This document shows, piece after piece, positions 10,311 through 20,870 of a stretch of DNA of 64,000 nt. Source of the stretch: Stomoxys calcitrans. Its lineage: Eukaryota > Arthropoda > Insecta > Diptera > Muscidae. Under the pieces are notes generated by a model. It had not been told where the DNA came from. It saw nothing but the letters and a program-made list of their open reading frames with translations, and searched no databases. A program made the translations under genes and the position numbers. Each line of letters opens with the position of its first letter. Position 1 is the stretch's first letter. The DNA lies in NCBI RefSeq assembly GCF_963082655.1, contig NC_081554.1, positions 120,293,869 through 120,357,868 of the forward strand, given 5' to 3'.

Positions 10311-10515
10311 AGTGCCTTCTCCGCACGATTCTGGTCCGTGCCGGGATTGAAAAGAACACCGGACCCCGGTTCTGTTCGGTTTGCCAGAACCGCCTCCATC
10401 ATCGGTCGGTGAGGTGTAACCGGTGCATAGAGTGGGTACATTTCCGATCTTGTTCTAGCCTCACTTCACTACGGGAGTATAGTAATACTGGTTATATCGC
10501 AAGGTGCTGTGCGAA
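10311..10515 (+). pseudogene. N-terminal 2A-like motif and PHD-like zinc finger
   Basis: In one frame: LVRAGIEKNTGP, then RFCSVCQNRLHHRSVRCNRC and IEWVHFRSC. The first part matches the ribosome-skipping 2A pattern (D/G-x-E-x-N-P-G-P) with the first P changed to T. The rest is a C-x2-C ... C-x2-C-x4-H-x3-C finger like the PHD-type finger in some Jockey-like ORF2 proteins. 2A-like sequences are known at the N-terminus of several non-LTR elements. The motif here is decayed and the reading frame breaks downstream. Confidence 0.6.
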
Positions 10516-10739
10516 CATAGCGTCGCCTTCTACGTCTCCTCGTCGTCGGACTATGTGACCCCCCGACCACTCCTGTATGGCAATTTACGCAACGGCAGCA
10601 TACCAGCCCAAATATTGCCAGGCCAGTGCCGGGAAGTGTATCGTTTTTGCAGTTCAACTGCCGGGAAGTGTAACGTTTTTGCAGTTCAACTGTTTCAATG
10701 TGCTACGTACATTGTAACAGTTACAATGTGCTACGTAAG

Positions 10740-11260
10740 GATCGCTCAAGGAATGGATGTGGGGGATTGGCCTTCGTGATACACCAATCCGTGCAATATA
10801 GACCTATCTCGCTTGCGCATGGCACTAGTGAGCCCTACATGGAATGCATGGGAATAGCAGTCAGGTCCGGTACTGCCGAGATAGAGCTATTAAACGTATA
10901 CATACCTCCGGTTGGTAGCTGTGTCCTGTTTAATGGCCAGGCTTACAACCCCGACATAAGTGGGTTGCTATCTGGCCATAGTCGTCTGGTTCTATGGGAT
11001 TTTAATGCGCATCACACTTCATGGCATCCTCCCTTAGGTAACGACCAGCTCCACGTTTTGCACGGTGAATAAGGATGCCCCACTAGGATTACGAGGAGGT
11101 GCAGCAGCTCGCCAGACATCTCCATTGCATCCCCTGATCTCCTGAGTGACGTATTCTGGCAAGCCGTCATCTCTTTAGGGGCAGACCACCTCCCCATAAT
11201 TCTCTCCATCGACCGACCACCCGACTTCATAACCTCTGAACGCCGGACGTTTATCAATCG
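10740..11260 (+). pseudogene. Endonuclease fragment of the Jockey-like element
   Basis: Frames encode YNVLRKDRSRNGCGGLAFVI, LLNVYIPPVGSC, RLVLWDFNAHHTSWHP (usual GDFNAHH, here WDFNAHH) and GADHLPIILSIDRP, the last strands of an APE-type endonuclease. The N-terminal strand with the catalytic N and E is missing, and a stop at 11070 and a frameshift separate the pieces. DFITSERRTFINRKKVDWAG follows as the usual linker toward the reverse transcriptase. Confidence 0.75.
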
Positions 11261-11429
11261 TAAGAAGGTCGATTGGGCTGGCTTCAGAGAGTATACCAAT
11301 CGCCGCTTCAGTGAACTGCCACCCCCCTCTGATGTGCTAGTGACCGAGAGGAAATTCCGAGAAATCAATAACCATTCGCCGAGCATCAACATGGATATCG
11401 AAGACTGTAAAGCACAACAACAGCATGCC

Positions 11430-11625
11430 ATCACCGCACACATTTGCCGTGGCTTCAATCAGCCCAGCTCATGTGATAGGACGGTCTTCCTGGTCCTAAC
11501 GGAGGCATTCGACACGGTCAGCCATGCCAAATTATTTGAGGACATCGCCAACACGTCCCTCCAGCCAGGCCTGAAACGATAGATCGCGAATTACCTGTGT
11601 GGTCATTTGTGGAATTTAGGGATAA
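11430..11625 (+). pseudogene. Reverse transcriptase fragment of the Jockey-like element
   Basis: CDRTVFLVLTEAFDTVSHAK and LFEDIANTSLQPGLKR correspond to the motif A block (D-L-S-K-A-F-D-T-V). Motifs B and C (QG, YADD) are absent. A stop (TAG) follows near 11581. Confidence 0.72.
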
Positions 11626-11889
11626 GAAGTCAAAGCACCGTAGAGTGAAGTTATGCAGCGCCAGTGTGGTCTCCTCAACTTTGTGACACGCAGTGGAATA
11701 ATAGTCAGATCTGTCAGAATGCCGCCCTCCGAACTGCGACGGGCAGTCTCCTCAGCTCTCATGTGGACCACCTAAATCAGGAGACAAAGATCCTTACCGC
11801 AGAGACCGTCCAAATCATCATCTTGTGGATTGATATCCACCGCCAAGAAGCCTTAAGGTAGATCCGTTTTTATAGCCTTGATGGCCAGT

Positions 11890-12180
11890 TTACTGCGAGT
11901 AAAGATGTTCACACTCGACGTGAAATTTGAAACCATGAATTTTAATCTGGTCTTGCCTCTTATTGTCCAGATGAGACCACATATTGATATAGCTCCCAAA
12001 TAGACAGATATCCCAAATAAGGGTTTTGACACCATAGAAAGCACATTTTCTATATTGCAACCCTCGACATCTCTATTCAATATGGTCTTGATCAGACCAC
12101 ACTCGACCGATCTTCCGATGTAAGTCTTGGTCCCATAACAGGCCTAATAATTACCCAATATCAACGGTTTTGGTGCTACC
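11890..12180 (+). repeat. HINE core fragment, B-like
   Basis: Core words ATATTGATATAGCTCCCAAATAGACAGATATCCC and CCATAACAGGCCTAATAATTACCC show two worn units in plus orientation, without ends. Confidence 0.55.
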
Positions 12181-12414
12181 ACACTCAAAACATTTTGCAC
12201 CTCATCACTAGTTAAAATAAACTAATTTTGAGAAATATTGAACTTTCTATGGCGCTAAAAAACAATATGCTCGTTGCGAGTTCAATAATTTCTTATCTAT
12301 ACTCACAAGTAGTTACTTTTTTCGTACAATGTGATTTTTTTTCTCACTTTGAAGGAATTTTTAACTAACGGTGGATAAATATTATGGACTAACGAGTATT
12401 ATGTAATTAACTCT
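12181..12414. other. No recognised feature
   Basis: AT-rich; the only repeats seen are single-base runs. Confidence 0.4.
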
Positions 12415-12742
12415 TATGCATATGAGATAAAATTGGGCGTCCGACATGACTCTAGAAGCCACAATTATTATCCGATTTGACTGAAATTTTACAAATAGTG
12501 TTTTTTCATGAATCGATTGGGGAAAGTATGGTCTAAATCGGTCTATAACCTGATATAGCTCCCATATAAACCAAATTAATTTTTGAGCACAAAGAAACCG
12601 CAAGTGTTATCCGACTTGGGTGAAATTTTGCACGTTATGTTCCTTTACGATTTCAAACAACCGTGCCTAGTATGACCCAAATCGGTCTAAAAACTGATAT
12701 GGCTCCCATATAAACCTATCTCCTATTTGACATTTTGAGTAT
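12415..12742 (+). repeat. HINE core fragment, A/C-like
   Basis: Two units with TATCCGATTTGACTGAAATTTTAC, CCAAATCGGTCTAAAA and GATATGGCTCCCATATAAACC. No terminal sequences. It joins the next tandem element directly. Confidence 0.6.
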
Positions 12743-12744
12743 CT

Positions 12745-14365
12745 GAATGAGTTGAATATTTATTTTCGACAATTAATGAGCTTTTAGTGAAATACCATGC
12801 TACGAAAATAATGTATGTATTTCGCAAAAGCATAACAATATAAATGCCTTTATCTGAATCCCATATGATCTTTACTGGTCTATGAATTCGCTCGCATGGT
12901 TTAGGGTCATTAACGTGTGGGTGTTAGATAAACTCCATAAAAGTCTTTATTTCAGCTCGATATTGTCATGATGTCCGATTTCGGGGTGTTTTCGGGGGTG
13001 AGGTGGTCCCTCAGACTCTTGGCCCAGAAAAAAATATCACCATAGGGCTCTTCTCTCTAATACCATTTATTTAAATCCCATATTGCCATTGGTTTAAGGG
13101 GAGTTTATGGGATGAGGCGTCCTCAAACATTTGGCCCCAAAATTTGTGCTGTTTGGGGGGTGTTTTGGGAAAGGGGCGGTGCCCCAAATACATGGTATCA
13201 CATTTGGATATCAGATTCGAATTCTACTCCCAAATACCTTTTTTTGAGCCCCTTATTGCGATGGTCAGTAAATAATTGTTGTGTGTGGGGTGTTTTAGGG
13301 AAGGTTGACGTAGTTGGTAAATATGCCCGATTTAGGGGTGTTTTGGGGAGTGAGGTGATCCCTTAAACACTTAGCCCTGAAAATATATCAGCATCGCGCT
13401 CTACTCTCAAATATCATTTATCTGAACCCCATATCGCCATTGGCCTCAAAATTGGTTATCAAATCCGTTTTCTAATCTCAAATATCTTTCTTTTAAACAC
13501 CTTATTGCAAAAGTCTGCAAATATGTCCGGTTTAGGGTAAGGGCCCTAGAAACTATCAATATCAAGATCCACTCCCTTCAAGGCCCAAAATTGTCATGGT
13601 GAGCAAATATGTCCTATTTGGGGGTTGTTATGGGGGCAGCTGGTCCCGAATGTTGATATCAGATTCGTGGTCTACTCCCAAATACCTTTCATTTGAGCCC
13701 AATATTTCCATAGTCGGCAAACATGACCGGTTTGGGGGGTGTTTTGGGGGATAGGGCGGCCGTTCAGTGACTTGGCCCTGAAAATATATATCAGATTTGT
13801 GTTCTATTCTAAAATACTTCTTATTACAGACCCATATTGCAATAGTCAGAAAATACTTCCTATATGGGTGGTGTTGTGGATGGCCCCATACACACTTTTT
13901 CGCGAATATTGATCTCAGATTCGTATTTTACTCCCAAAGACCTTTCATTTGAGCCCCATATTGCTATTGTAGTAAATTTGTCCTCTTTGAGGGTTGTTTT
14001 TGGAAGGGGCGGCCCCCATACACTTGGTCCCACATTTGGATATCAGATTCATATTCTACACTTAAATACCTTTTATTTTAGGCCAATATTGCCATGATCA
14101 GTAAATAAGTCCTTTTTGGGGGGTGTTTTGCGGAAGGGGTGCACCCCCAGAAACTTGGTCCCACATTTAAATACCAAATTCGTATTGTACTCGCAAATAC
14201 CTCTCATTTGAGTCCCATATTGCAAAGGTCGGTAAATATGTCTGATTTAGAGCTGTTTTGGCGGTTGGGGTGGTCCGCCAAACACTTAATCTGACAATTG
14301 GATAGCAGATACGTTTTCTACTCTTAAATTCCATTCATTTGAGTCCCATATTGTCATGATTGGTC
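12745..14365 (+). repeat. ~130-bp tandem-unit element, copy 1
   Basis: About a dozen diverged units of roughly 124-131 bp, each with ...TTTGAGCCCCATATTGCCAT..GTC, then GGGGGGTGTTTTGGGGAAGGGG and CCCCCA..CACTTGG. The entry sequence (GAATATTTATTTTCGACA...TTTTAGTGAAATACCATGC) is the same as in the array at 51.1 kb, so this is one element type rather than a local satellite. Non-coding. It ends at a HINE right end. Confidence 0.75.
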
Positions 14366-14517
14366 TATATATTTAAGATTCGACCCGGCCGAACTTAGCA
14401 CGCTTTTACTTGTTTTGTCTAAAAAGAGATACCGGGAAAGAACTCGACAAATGCGATCCATGTGGAGGGTATATAAAATTCGGCCGGCCGAACTTAGCAC
14501 GCTTTTACTTCTTGTTC
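14366..14517 (+). mobile_element. Two HINE A right ends in tandem
   Basis: The first end reads GATTCGACCCGGCCGAACTT...CTTTTACTTGTT (14366-14413). It is followed by the pre-terminal words AAAGAGATACCGGGAAAGAA and CGACAAATGCGATCCATG, then GGAGGGTATATAAAATTCGG and a second end to 14517. One right end therefore lies inside the distal part of another copy. Confidence 0.72.
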
Positions 14518-14619
14518 TTCACGTGTTTTATGAGATCCGTTACCGTTTTTCTTGAGAAATCATTTTGCTCTAATATTTGGAAGGTTTTGGGGGATGGGCC
14601 GATAGAGCAATAACAAAAA

Positions 14620-15005
14620 ATGCTAGCGAGCGCAGCAACATTTCAAAATGTATACCAATGGATTGATCAGGTAGCTTCTTTGCAGTAATATTCCCTCAAA
14701 TTAAAATCATCTCTTCCAACAAAATTTCTAAACAAATTCTAAAAAATGTCTAAAGAAATCAAAACAAGAAACAGGCAAACATAAAAAATAGCTTAATATT
14801 TTTTTTCAGCAGATTTTTGTACTTAAAACATCAGATTTTGTTTGCTGATTTAGCTGACCGAAATGTCCTATGTTTGCTTAAACAGCAGTTATGTCTGCCT
14901 TCCCATTTTCAGCAGACAAAAGCTGCTGTTTTAGCAAACATTTTGGTGTTTTGAATAACAAATTTGCAAAAAATAGCATTCATATAAATCCATCTCAACT
15001 ACATT
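14620..15005 (+). repeat. Unclassified CAGCAG-rich dispersed repeat, copy 1
   Basis: Runs from TGTATACCAATGGATTGATC through a poly-T/CAGCAGA region to ACAGCAG...TTTAGCAAACATTTTGG and TTGAATAACAAATTTGC. The same sequence, inverted, is at 18345-18712, and a longer diverged copy lies within 28.17-29.3 kb. No ORF. The structure (CTGCTG/CAGCAG words in both directions) could be a MITE or foldback element. Confidence 0.6.
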
Positions 15006-15035
15006 CATTTGAGTAAAGTTTTAACAGAATCGATG

Positions 15036-15096
15036 ATAGTGGGTGCCTAAGATTCGGCTGGTACGTGGCACGTTTTTATTTGATCTTACTGAGTGA
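15036..15096 (+). repeat. Solo decayed HINE right end, C-like
   Basis: GTGGGTGCCTAAGATTCGGC, TGGTACGTGGCACG and TTTTTATTTG match the last ~55 bp of a subfamily C element. No core precedes it. Confidence 0.5.
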
Positions 15097-16940
15097 GTAA
15101 TTATCATCTTACTTGGCCAAAACATGCCCGATTTGATTTATCCAACTGAAAAGCGATTTCCCTAAAACATATGTAGACATTCAAGACTTCTTAAACCCGG
15201 ACCTAAATACGAACAACTTTTGTTCATATTGGCGAATAGATGCTATGTTCTCATAGTACATGCCCTCCGTCCATGGCGTGAGGATTTTGCTTAAAATTAT
15301 AGCTAAACAAACCTTTGATAAAACTTTTCGATGAACATGATTTCTATTTTCTTGATTACAAATAATTACCTAATGTCCGGGAATTTGCTTTTACTGAGAC
15401 AAGTATTAATGAAACAATATTAGCTGTGGTAATTAACAGATGATAGAGTATCCTATATTATGGAAAGCTTGCGATCTTCCATTAAATTGTGCAAATACTA
15501 ATAAGAGGAAAATCTCAAATTTATGGCCCAACAAAAGTGAAAAAATAAAATAATATTGTACGAGTATGTACTTTCGTTCCTATATCCAGTGTAATGGGAA
15601 GAGTGTACGGAAGGCTGTAACAGGCAAAAAAGCCAGAAGAAAAAACTGTCAAAACAGTTTCATGTTGTTTATGACCTACTACACCACCACATTCACCCAT
15701 AGAATTGTGGCCAACACATTGTGCTATACAAAAATATCCTGGCGCTGCTTGTCATGGTCATTTCGTTTAAACGACTGTGTATGTGTGTGTGTATATCCGA
15801 CACCCACCCAGCCGAAACATTATCTAAATTTGCCAAATTTGTTAGGAAACCCCAATGTATTTCTGGCCAAACACCCAATTTGTATTGAGTTAAGCGACTG
15901 GAGATGTGTGTTGGCTCTTCAGAAATATGCTCCTTGCCTATACTTCCTTCCATTTCTATTTCGAAATACGGATGTGCGAGAGAGTGTGTTGGTGTGTGCA
16001 TGTGTAAGTAAATTTAATATAGGTCGGGCGTACTTTAAATGGAATTCATTTTAATTAAATTCAATTGCTTGTGTCCACTCAATGTGATTTATGGCCATTA
16101 CTCACGACGACTTTAGGCAAGAAATAAAAAACATGAAATGAAGTGGAGTCAAGACAACGTCCATAGCAATAACAACAAAGGCCCAAGAAAAAGCCGAAAC
16201 AAACTGGAAGATAATGGCATGCATGGGACGTGGGTCACCGCAGAGCCACTAAAGTGAACAGTTCACCTCCCACAAAAGATTTCCATGAGGCAAAAAAAAA
16301 TTCTAATCACAAACTATAATGGGAGTCTAATAATAACAATAAAGTTTATATCGTTCGCATGCCAATGTGCAGCTCCCTATCCCCCTTATTTTGGCCGCAG
16401 ACGCAAAGAAGGGGACAATAAAGTAGTGTTTCAAATTGAAACTGGTTCGAAAATGCAAATATGACCACTCCAAATGTAATTGCAATCTTCTTCATCATCA
16501 TCATCATCATCATCGTTATCAATGACGAAGCTGCTGATATCCACAATTGCCACATAAAATAGCCTAATTAATTGTGTTTAATTGTAATATTTAACAATTT
16601 AATTTACGAGGCCCTATGCAATGACCATTTTATGGGAGCTTCATTCACAAGCGGATGCGTGTTGCTTGCCCTTTTCGAAAGGGGCAGGCTTCTGAAAATA
16701 ACAATTATGACCACTTATTATCGGGGGGATAGATAGTTTGTTTACATTTGACTGTATTCTTGGTTGTACAACAACCATACAGCAAACAGAATTCTACATT
16801 AAGGGCATAAAATACAAATGTCAGTAATTTATTTAGCATAAAAATCCAGCCAGCGAACAGCTAGTGATTAAAAATGTTGCCATTATATTAGAGTAATACC
16901 TACTAAAATGGCTATTTTATTGAAGCAGCTATCGAACACA
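15097..16940. other. Low-repeat region, possible intron or intergenic host DNA
   Basis: Almost free of transposon words. It holds a GTGTGTGTGT run with an antisense 162-codon frame (15566-16054) that lacks domains, an ATC/CAT microsatellite at 16493-16514, and AT-rich blocks such as TTTTAATTAAATTCAATTG and TTAATTGTGTTTAATTG. No gene is called. This is one of the few stretches that could hold host regulatory sequence. Confidence 0.4.
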
Positions 16941-16986
16941 AACAAGTAAAACCGCATTAAGTTGGCCTCACCACCACGGTTATATT
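16941..16986 (-). repeat. Solo decayed HINE right end, C-like
   Basis: ACAAACAAGTAAAACCGC, TTAAGTTGGCC and CACCACCACGG are a minus-oriented right end without its core. Confidence 0.5.
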
Positions 16987-17050
16987 TTCTATTCAAACTT
17001 CTCGAAATCCGATAAAACATACGTGGTACATATCTGGACTATTTAGATCA

Positions 17051-18337
17051 AACAAGTAAGAGCGTGCTAAGTTCGGCCGGGCCGAATCTTATATACCCTC
17101 CACCATTGATCGCATTTGTCGAGTTCTATGCGCGGTATCTCTTTTTAGACAAATAATAATAATTGAATAAGAACTGTTATCCTATTGGAGCTATATCAAG
17201 TTATAGTCCGATTTGGACAATAATTGAATGCTGATTGACATTGTAGAAGTCATTGTGTAATATTTCAGTTCATTCGGATAAAAATTGCGCCTTGTAAGGG
17301 CTCAAGAAGCAAAATCGGGAGATAGGTTTATATGGGAGCTGTATCAAGCTATTGATCGATTCAGACCATACTAGACACGTATATTGAAGGTCATGAGAGA
17401 AGGCCTTGTACAAAATTTCAGCCAAATCGGATGAGAATTGCGCCCTCTAGAGGTTCGAGAAGTCAAGATCCCAGATCGGTTTATATGGCAGCTATATCAG
17501 GTTCTATATCGATCTAGGCCATACTTAGCACAGTTATTGGAAGTCATAACAAAATACCTCATGCAAAATTTAAGCCAAATCGGATGAGAATTGCGCCATC
17601 ACTTGGCTCAAGAAGTCAAGATCCAAGATCGGTTTATATGACAGCTATACCAGATTATGAACCGATTTGAATCATACTTAGCATAGTTGTTGAAAGTAAT
17701 ACCAAAACACTACGTGCAAAATTAAATCGGACGATAATTGCGCCCTCTAGAGGCTCAAGAAGTCAAGACCCAAGATCGGTTTATATCACAGCTATACCAG
17801 ATTATGAACCGATTTGAACCATACTTGGCACAGCTGTTGGATATCATAACAAAATACGTCGTGCAAAATTTCATTCAAATCGGATAAGAATTGCGCACTA
17901 TAGAGGCGCAAGAAGTCAAGACCCAAGATCGGTTTATATGACAGCTATACCAGATTATGAACCGATTTGAACCATACTTGGCACAGCTGTTGGATATCAT
18001 AACAAAATACGTCGTGCAAAATTTCATTCAAATCGGATAAGAATTGCGCACTCTAGAGGCTCAAGAAGTCAAGACCCAAGATCAGTTTATATGGCAGCTA
18101 TATCAAAACATGGACCGATATGGCCCATTTACAATACCAACCGACCTACACTAATAAGAAGTATTTGTGCAAAATTTCAAGCGCCTAGCTCTACTCCTTC
18201 GGAAGTTAGCGTGCTTTCGACAGACAGACGGACGGACATGGCTAGATCGACATAAAATTTCGCGACGATCAAGAATATATATACTTTATGGGGTCTCAGA
18301 CGAATATTTCGAGTAGTTATGGTGGAGGGTATAAAAA
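17051..18337 (-). mobile_element. HINE-like element, subfamily A, near full length
   Basis: Reading the minus strand: left subterminal repeat TATACCCTCCACCAT at about 18322-18336, AATATTCGTCTGAGACCCCA and TAAAGTATATATATTCTTG, ATCTAGCCATGTCCGTCCGT with a GTCT tract, GCACGCTAACTTCCG, core units of 153 bp (CAAGAAGTC words at 17756, 17909 and 18062), the right block with GAGATACCGCGC, GGTGGAGGGTATATAAGATTCGG, palindrome and TTACTTGTT at 17051. The stretch after the first terminal repeat (about 30 bp) is missing. No protein is encoded; an autonomous Helentron would have to act in trans. Confidence 0.88.
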
Positions 18338-18344
18338 TAGAGGA

Positions 18345-18713
18345 CTCATAGAGTAAAGTAAAAAGCTACACTCAACTAAATTTGTTATTCAAAACAGCAA
18401 AAATATTGACAGTTTTTGTCTGCTGAAAATGGGAAAGCAGATATTAATGCAGTTTCAGCTAACATAGGGCTGCTGTATTAGCAAACATTTTTTTGCTGCT
18501 GTTCCGAGCACACAAGTCTGCTGAAAAAAAAAAAACATTTATGCTACTTTTTACGATTGTCAGTTACTTGTTTTGATTACTTTAGGCATATTCTAGAATT
18601 TTTTTTTTAAGAATTTTGTCGGAAGAGTTGTTTTTAATTTGTGGAATATTAATGTAAAGAACCTACTTGATACATCCATTGGTATACATTTCGAAATGTA
18701 GCTGAGCTAGCTC
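18345..18713 (-). repeat. Unclassified CAGCAG-rich dispersed repeat, copy 2 (inverted)
   Basis: The reverse complement matches copy 1 at 14.62-15.0 kb along its length: ATGTATACCAATGG, AATATTCC...AAATTAAAA, TCTTCC.ACAAAATT, a poly-T then CAGCAGA, AGCAGACAAA and TTGAATAACAAATTT. It sits between two oppositely oriented HINE A copies. Confidence 0.62.
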
Positions 18714-18715
18714 CA

Positions 18716-19634
18716 TTTTTATACCCTCCACCATGAGATTTTAAGTCGATCTAGCCATGATCGTTCGTCTATCCGTCCGTTTGTCTGTTGAAAGCACGCT
18801 AAACTTCGAAGGAGTAAAGCTAGACGCTTGAAATTTTGCACAAAATATTTCTTATTAGTGTAGGTCGGTTGGCATTGTAAATGGGCCAAATCGACTCATG
18901 TTTTGATACAACTGCCATATAAACTGATCTTGGGTCTTGACTGCTTGAGCCTCTAGAGGGCGCAATTCTTGTCCGATTTGACTGAAATTTTGCACATGGT
19001 GTTTTGGTATCACTTTGTATTGAGCAAAGTATGGCTCAAATCGTTTCATAACCTGATATAGCCGCCACCATATAAACCGATCTTGGGTATTGACTTCTTC
19101 TGCTTTTAGAGGTCGCAATCTTATCCGATTTGACTGTAATTTTGTACCTGATGTTTTTCTATCACTTTCAACAACTGTGCTAAGTATGATTGAAAACCGT
19201 TCATAACCTGGTATAGCTGCCATATAAACCGATCTTGGATCTTGACTTCTTGAGCCGCTGGAGAGCGCAATTTTCATCCAATTTGGCTGACATTTTGTAC
19301 AACTTCTTCTCCCATGACCTTCAACATACGTGTCCAATATGGTTTGAATCGATCTATAGCTTCATACAGCTCTCATATAAACCGATGTCCCGATTTTGCT
19401 TCTTGAGCCCCTACAAGGCGGAATTCTTATCCGAATGGACAATGTTCAAGATTCAATTCATTTATGGTCCGAATCGGACTATAACTTGATTTAGCTCCAA
19501 TAGCATAACAGTTCTTACTAATTATTCTTTTTTTGCCTAAAAAGAGATACCGCGCAAAGAACTCGACAAATGCGATCCATGGTGGAGGGTATATAAGATT
19601 CGGCCCGGCCGAACTTAGCACAGTCTTACTTGTT
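18716..19634 (+). mobile_element. HINE-like element, subfamily A, left end shortened
   Basis: TTTTTATACCCTCCACCATGAG is followed at once by TCGATCTAGCCATGATCG, so ~90 bp of the left end is deleted. Core units, the pre-terminal GAGATACCGCGCAAAGAACT, GGTGGAGGGTATATAAGATTCGG, palindrome and a worn CAGTCTTACTTGTTT end follow. A 160-codon antisense frame across the core is a repeat artefact (the unit length is divisible by three). Confidence 0.86.
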
Positions 19635-19763
19635 TGTTATTGCTGTACTAATGTGCACATGACTGGCATGGCCTTTTGTATCTTAATTGAAAGAAAAATA
19701 ATTATGGAATGTATACATTCAGTGGCGATTATAAATATCCATTGAGACACACATATGTGTTCT

Positions 19764-19930
19764 ATTTTTCCTTAAATCGGGAAATCGGTATATACGACAG
19801 CTATATCCGAATGTGGATCCCATTGGGACATACTCAGCAATATTATCAAGATATATCGGGCGATAAATTCGACTTTTATGGGCCTAAGGCCTAATCGGGA
19901 GGTTATATAAAGATATAGCAAGATATATGC
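19764..19930 (-). repeat. HINE core fragment
   Basis: AAATCGGTATATACGACAGC, TATATCCGAATGTGGATCCC and TATGGGCCTAAGGCC fit B-type core words in reverse. No ends. Confidence 0.45.
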
Positions 19931-19984
19931 CATCTTGGACAAGTCAAAGTTGCAGCTCAATATCTTTATCCCCCGTCCTTCGCT

Positions 19985-20474
19985 GGTGGCGATCTAGCCA
20001 TGTCCGTCCGTCTGTCGAAATCACGATAGCGGTCGAACGGTCGAAGCTAGCCGCTCACAGATACTTAATATTGTTTAGGTCGTTAGGGATTGCAAATGGG
20101 CTATATCGGTTCCGATTTAGATAAAGCTCCCATATAAACCGATATCCCGATTTGACTTCTTGAGCCTTTACAAGCAGCAATATTTTTCCGATTTGGCTGA
20201 AATTTAGCTTGCGGTGTTCTGTTACGACTTCCAACAAATGTGCCAAATATGGTCAAATACGGTCCAAATCAGTCTATAACCTGATATTGCTCCCATGTAA
20301 ACCGGTCTCTCGATCATCCTTGTTTGGTACCAAGAAGGTTTAATTTTTGCTGGTTTCATAAAAGTTTGGTATGCAAAATAAAATTATGCCCCTCAATTTA
20401 TTTTGTTAAAATCCCGGGTGGTGGGTTCCCAAGATTCGGCCCGGCCGAACTTAACACGCTTTTACCTGTTTTTT
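19985..20474 (+). mobile_element. HINE-like element, subfamily C, left-shortened
   Basis: CGATCTAGCCATGTCCGTCC and GTCTGTCGAAATCACG open it. One to two core units follow (GCTCCCATATAAACCGATAT), then the C-type distal block AAAAGTTTGGTATGCAAAAT, GGTGGTGGGTTCCCAAGATTC, palindrome and CTTTTACCTGTT. Confidence 0.8.
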
Positions 20475-20870
20475 AGGAAGTTCCCTAGTTTGTAAAAAAT
20501 GATATATAGAAATACATACGCCCACATTTGCTCATGGTATATTTAGACTATAGACTTTCAATTCTTATTTATCATTGGCAAATAAAAATTGCGCGCTATT
20601 TGAGTGTCTTACACCCAATAGTTGCAAAACCTTTAAATGTACCACGAGCAAATTATATTTTGTACGCATACAACCGCAGACAGACAAACCATCCAAAAAG
20701 CGCCATAATATGAGGGGAAAACAACATATACAGAGATTTTGAATCTGACTAATGCAAAACATAAAAAATTTACAATGCTATTAAAGTTATAGGATACCAA
20801 TAAAATCAATATCCTCTTATTTTCTAAAAAATGACAGATTAATATTCACCAACATTTAACTTTGTTCAAG
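20475..20870. other. No recognised gene
   Basis: AT-rich. The last 60 bp (TGACAGATTAATATTCACCA through ACTTTGTTCAAG) recur at 26.08-26.12 kb, so part of it is itself an old repeat. Open frames on both strands have no recognisable content. Confidence 0.4.

Larger units (their letters stand above)
10193..11862 (+). mobile_element. Decayed Jockey-like non-LTR retrotransposon
   Basis: Fragments in order: 5' UTR about 10193-10280 (AATCCCATGGCAGCCGGTTG), an N-terminal region with 2A-like motif and zinc finger (10290-10520), part of the APE endonuclease (10740-11240), a short piece of reverse transcriptase (11430-11625), and a C-terminal piece (11660-11860, CDTQWNNSQICQNAALRTATG). The coordinates are far too short for a 4-5 kb element, so large internal deletions have occurred, with stops and frameshifts between pieces. 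The same C-terminal motif occurs at 63.73 kb, and the same 5' UTR in reverse at 30.5 kb. No activity is expected. Confidence 0.82.

Noticed and set aside
10469..10657. Minus-strand ORF with RRRRRR stretch
   Set aside because: Antisense of the Jockey N-terminal region; low complexity.
15566..16054. 162-codon ORF
   Set aside because: Contains a CVCVCVY stretch from a GT microsatellite and no recognisable domain; an antisense frame of 102 codons overlaps it.
18855..19337. 160-codon antisense ORF as a gene
   Set aside because: It lies entirely in a HINE A core; openness follows from 153-bp units (3 x 51).
17051..19634. Two facing HINE A copies as one large inverted-repeat transposon
   Set aside because: Each has its own complete ends and an unclassified repeat separates them; better explained as independent insertions.
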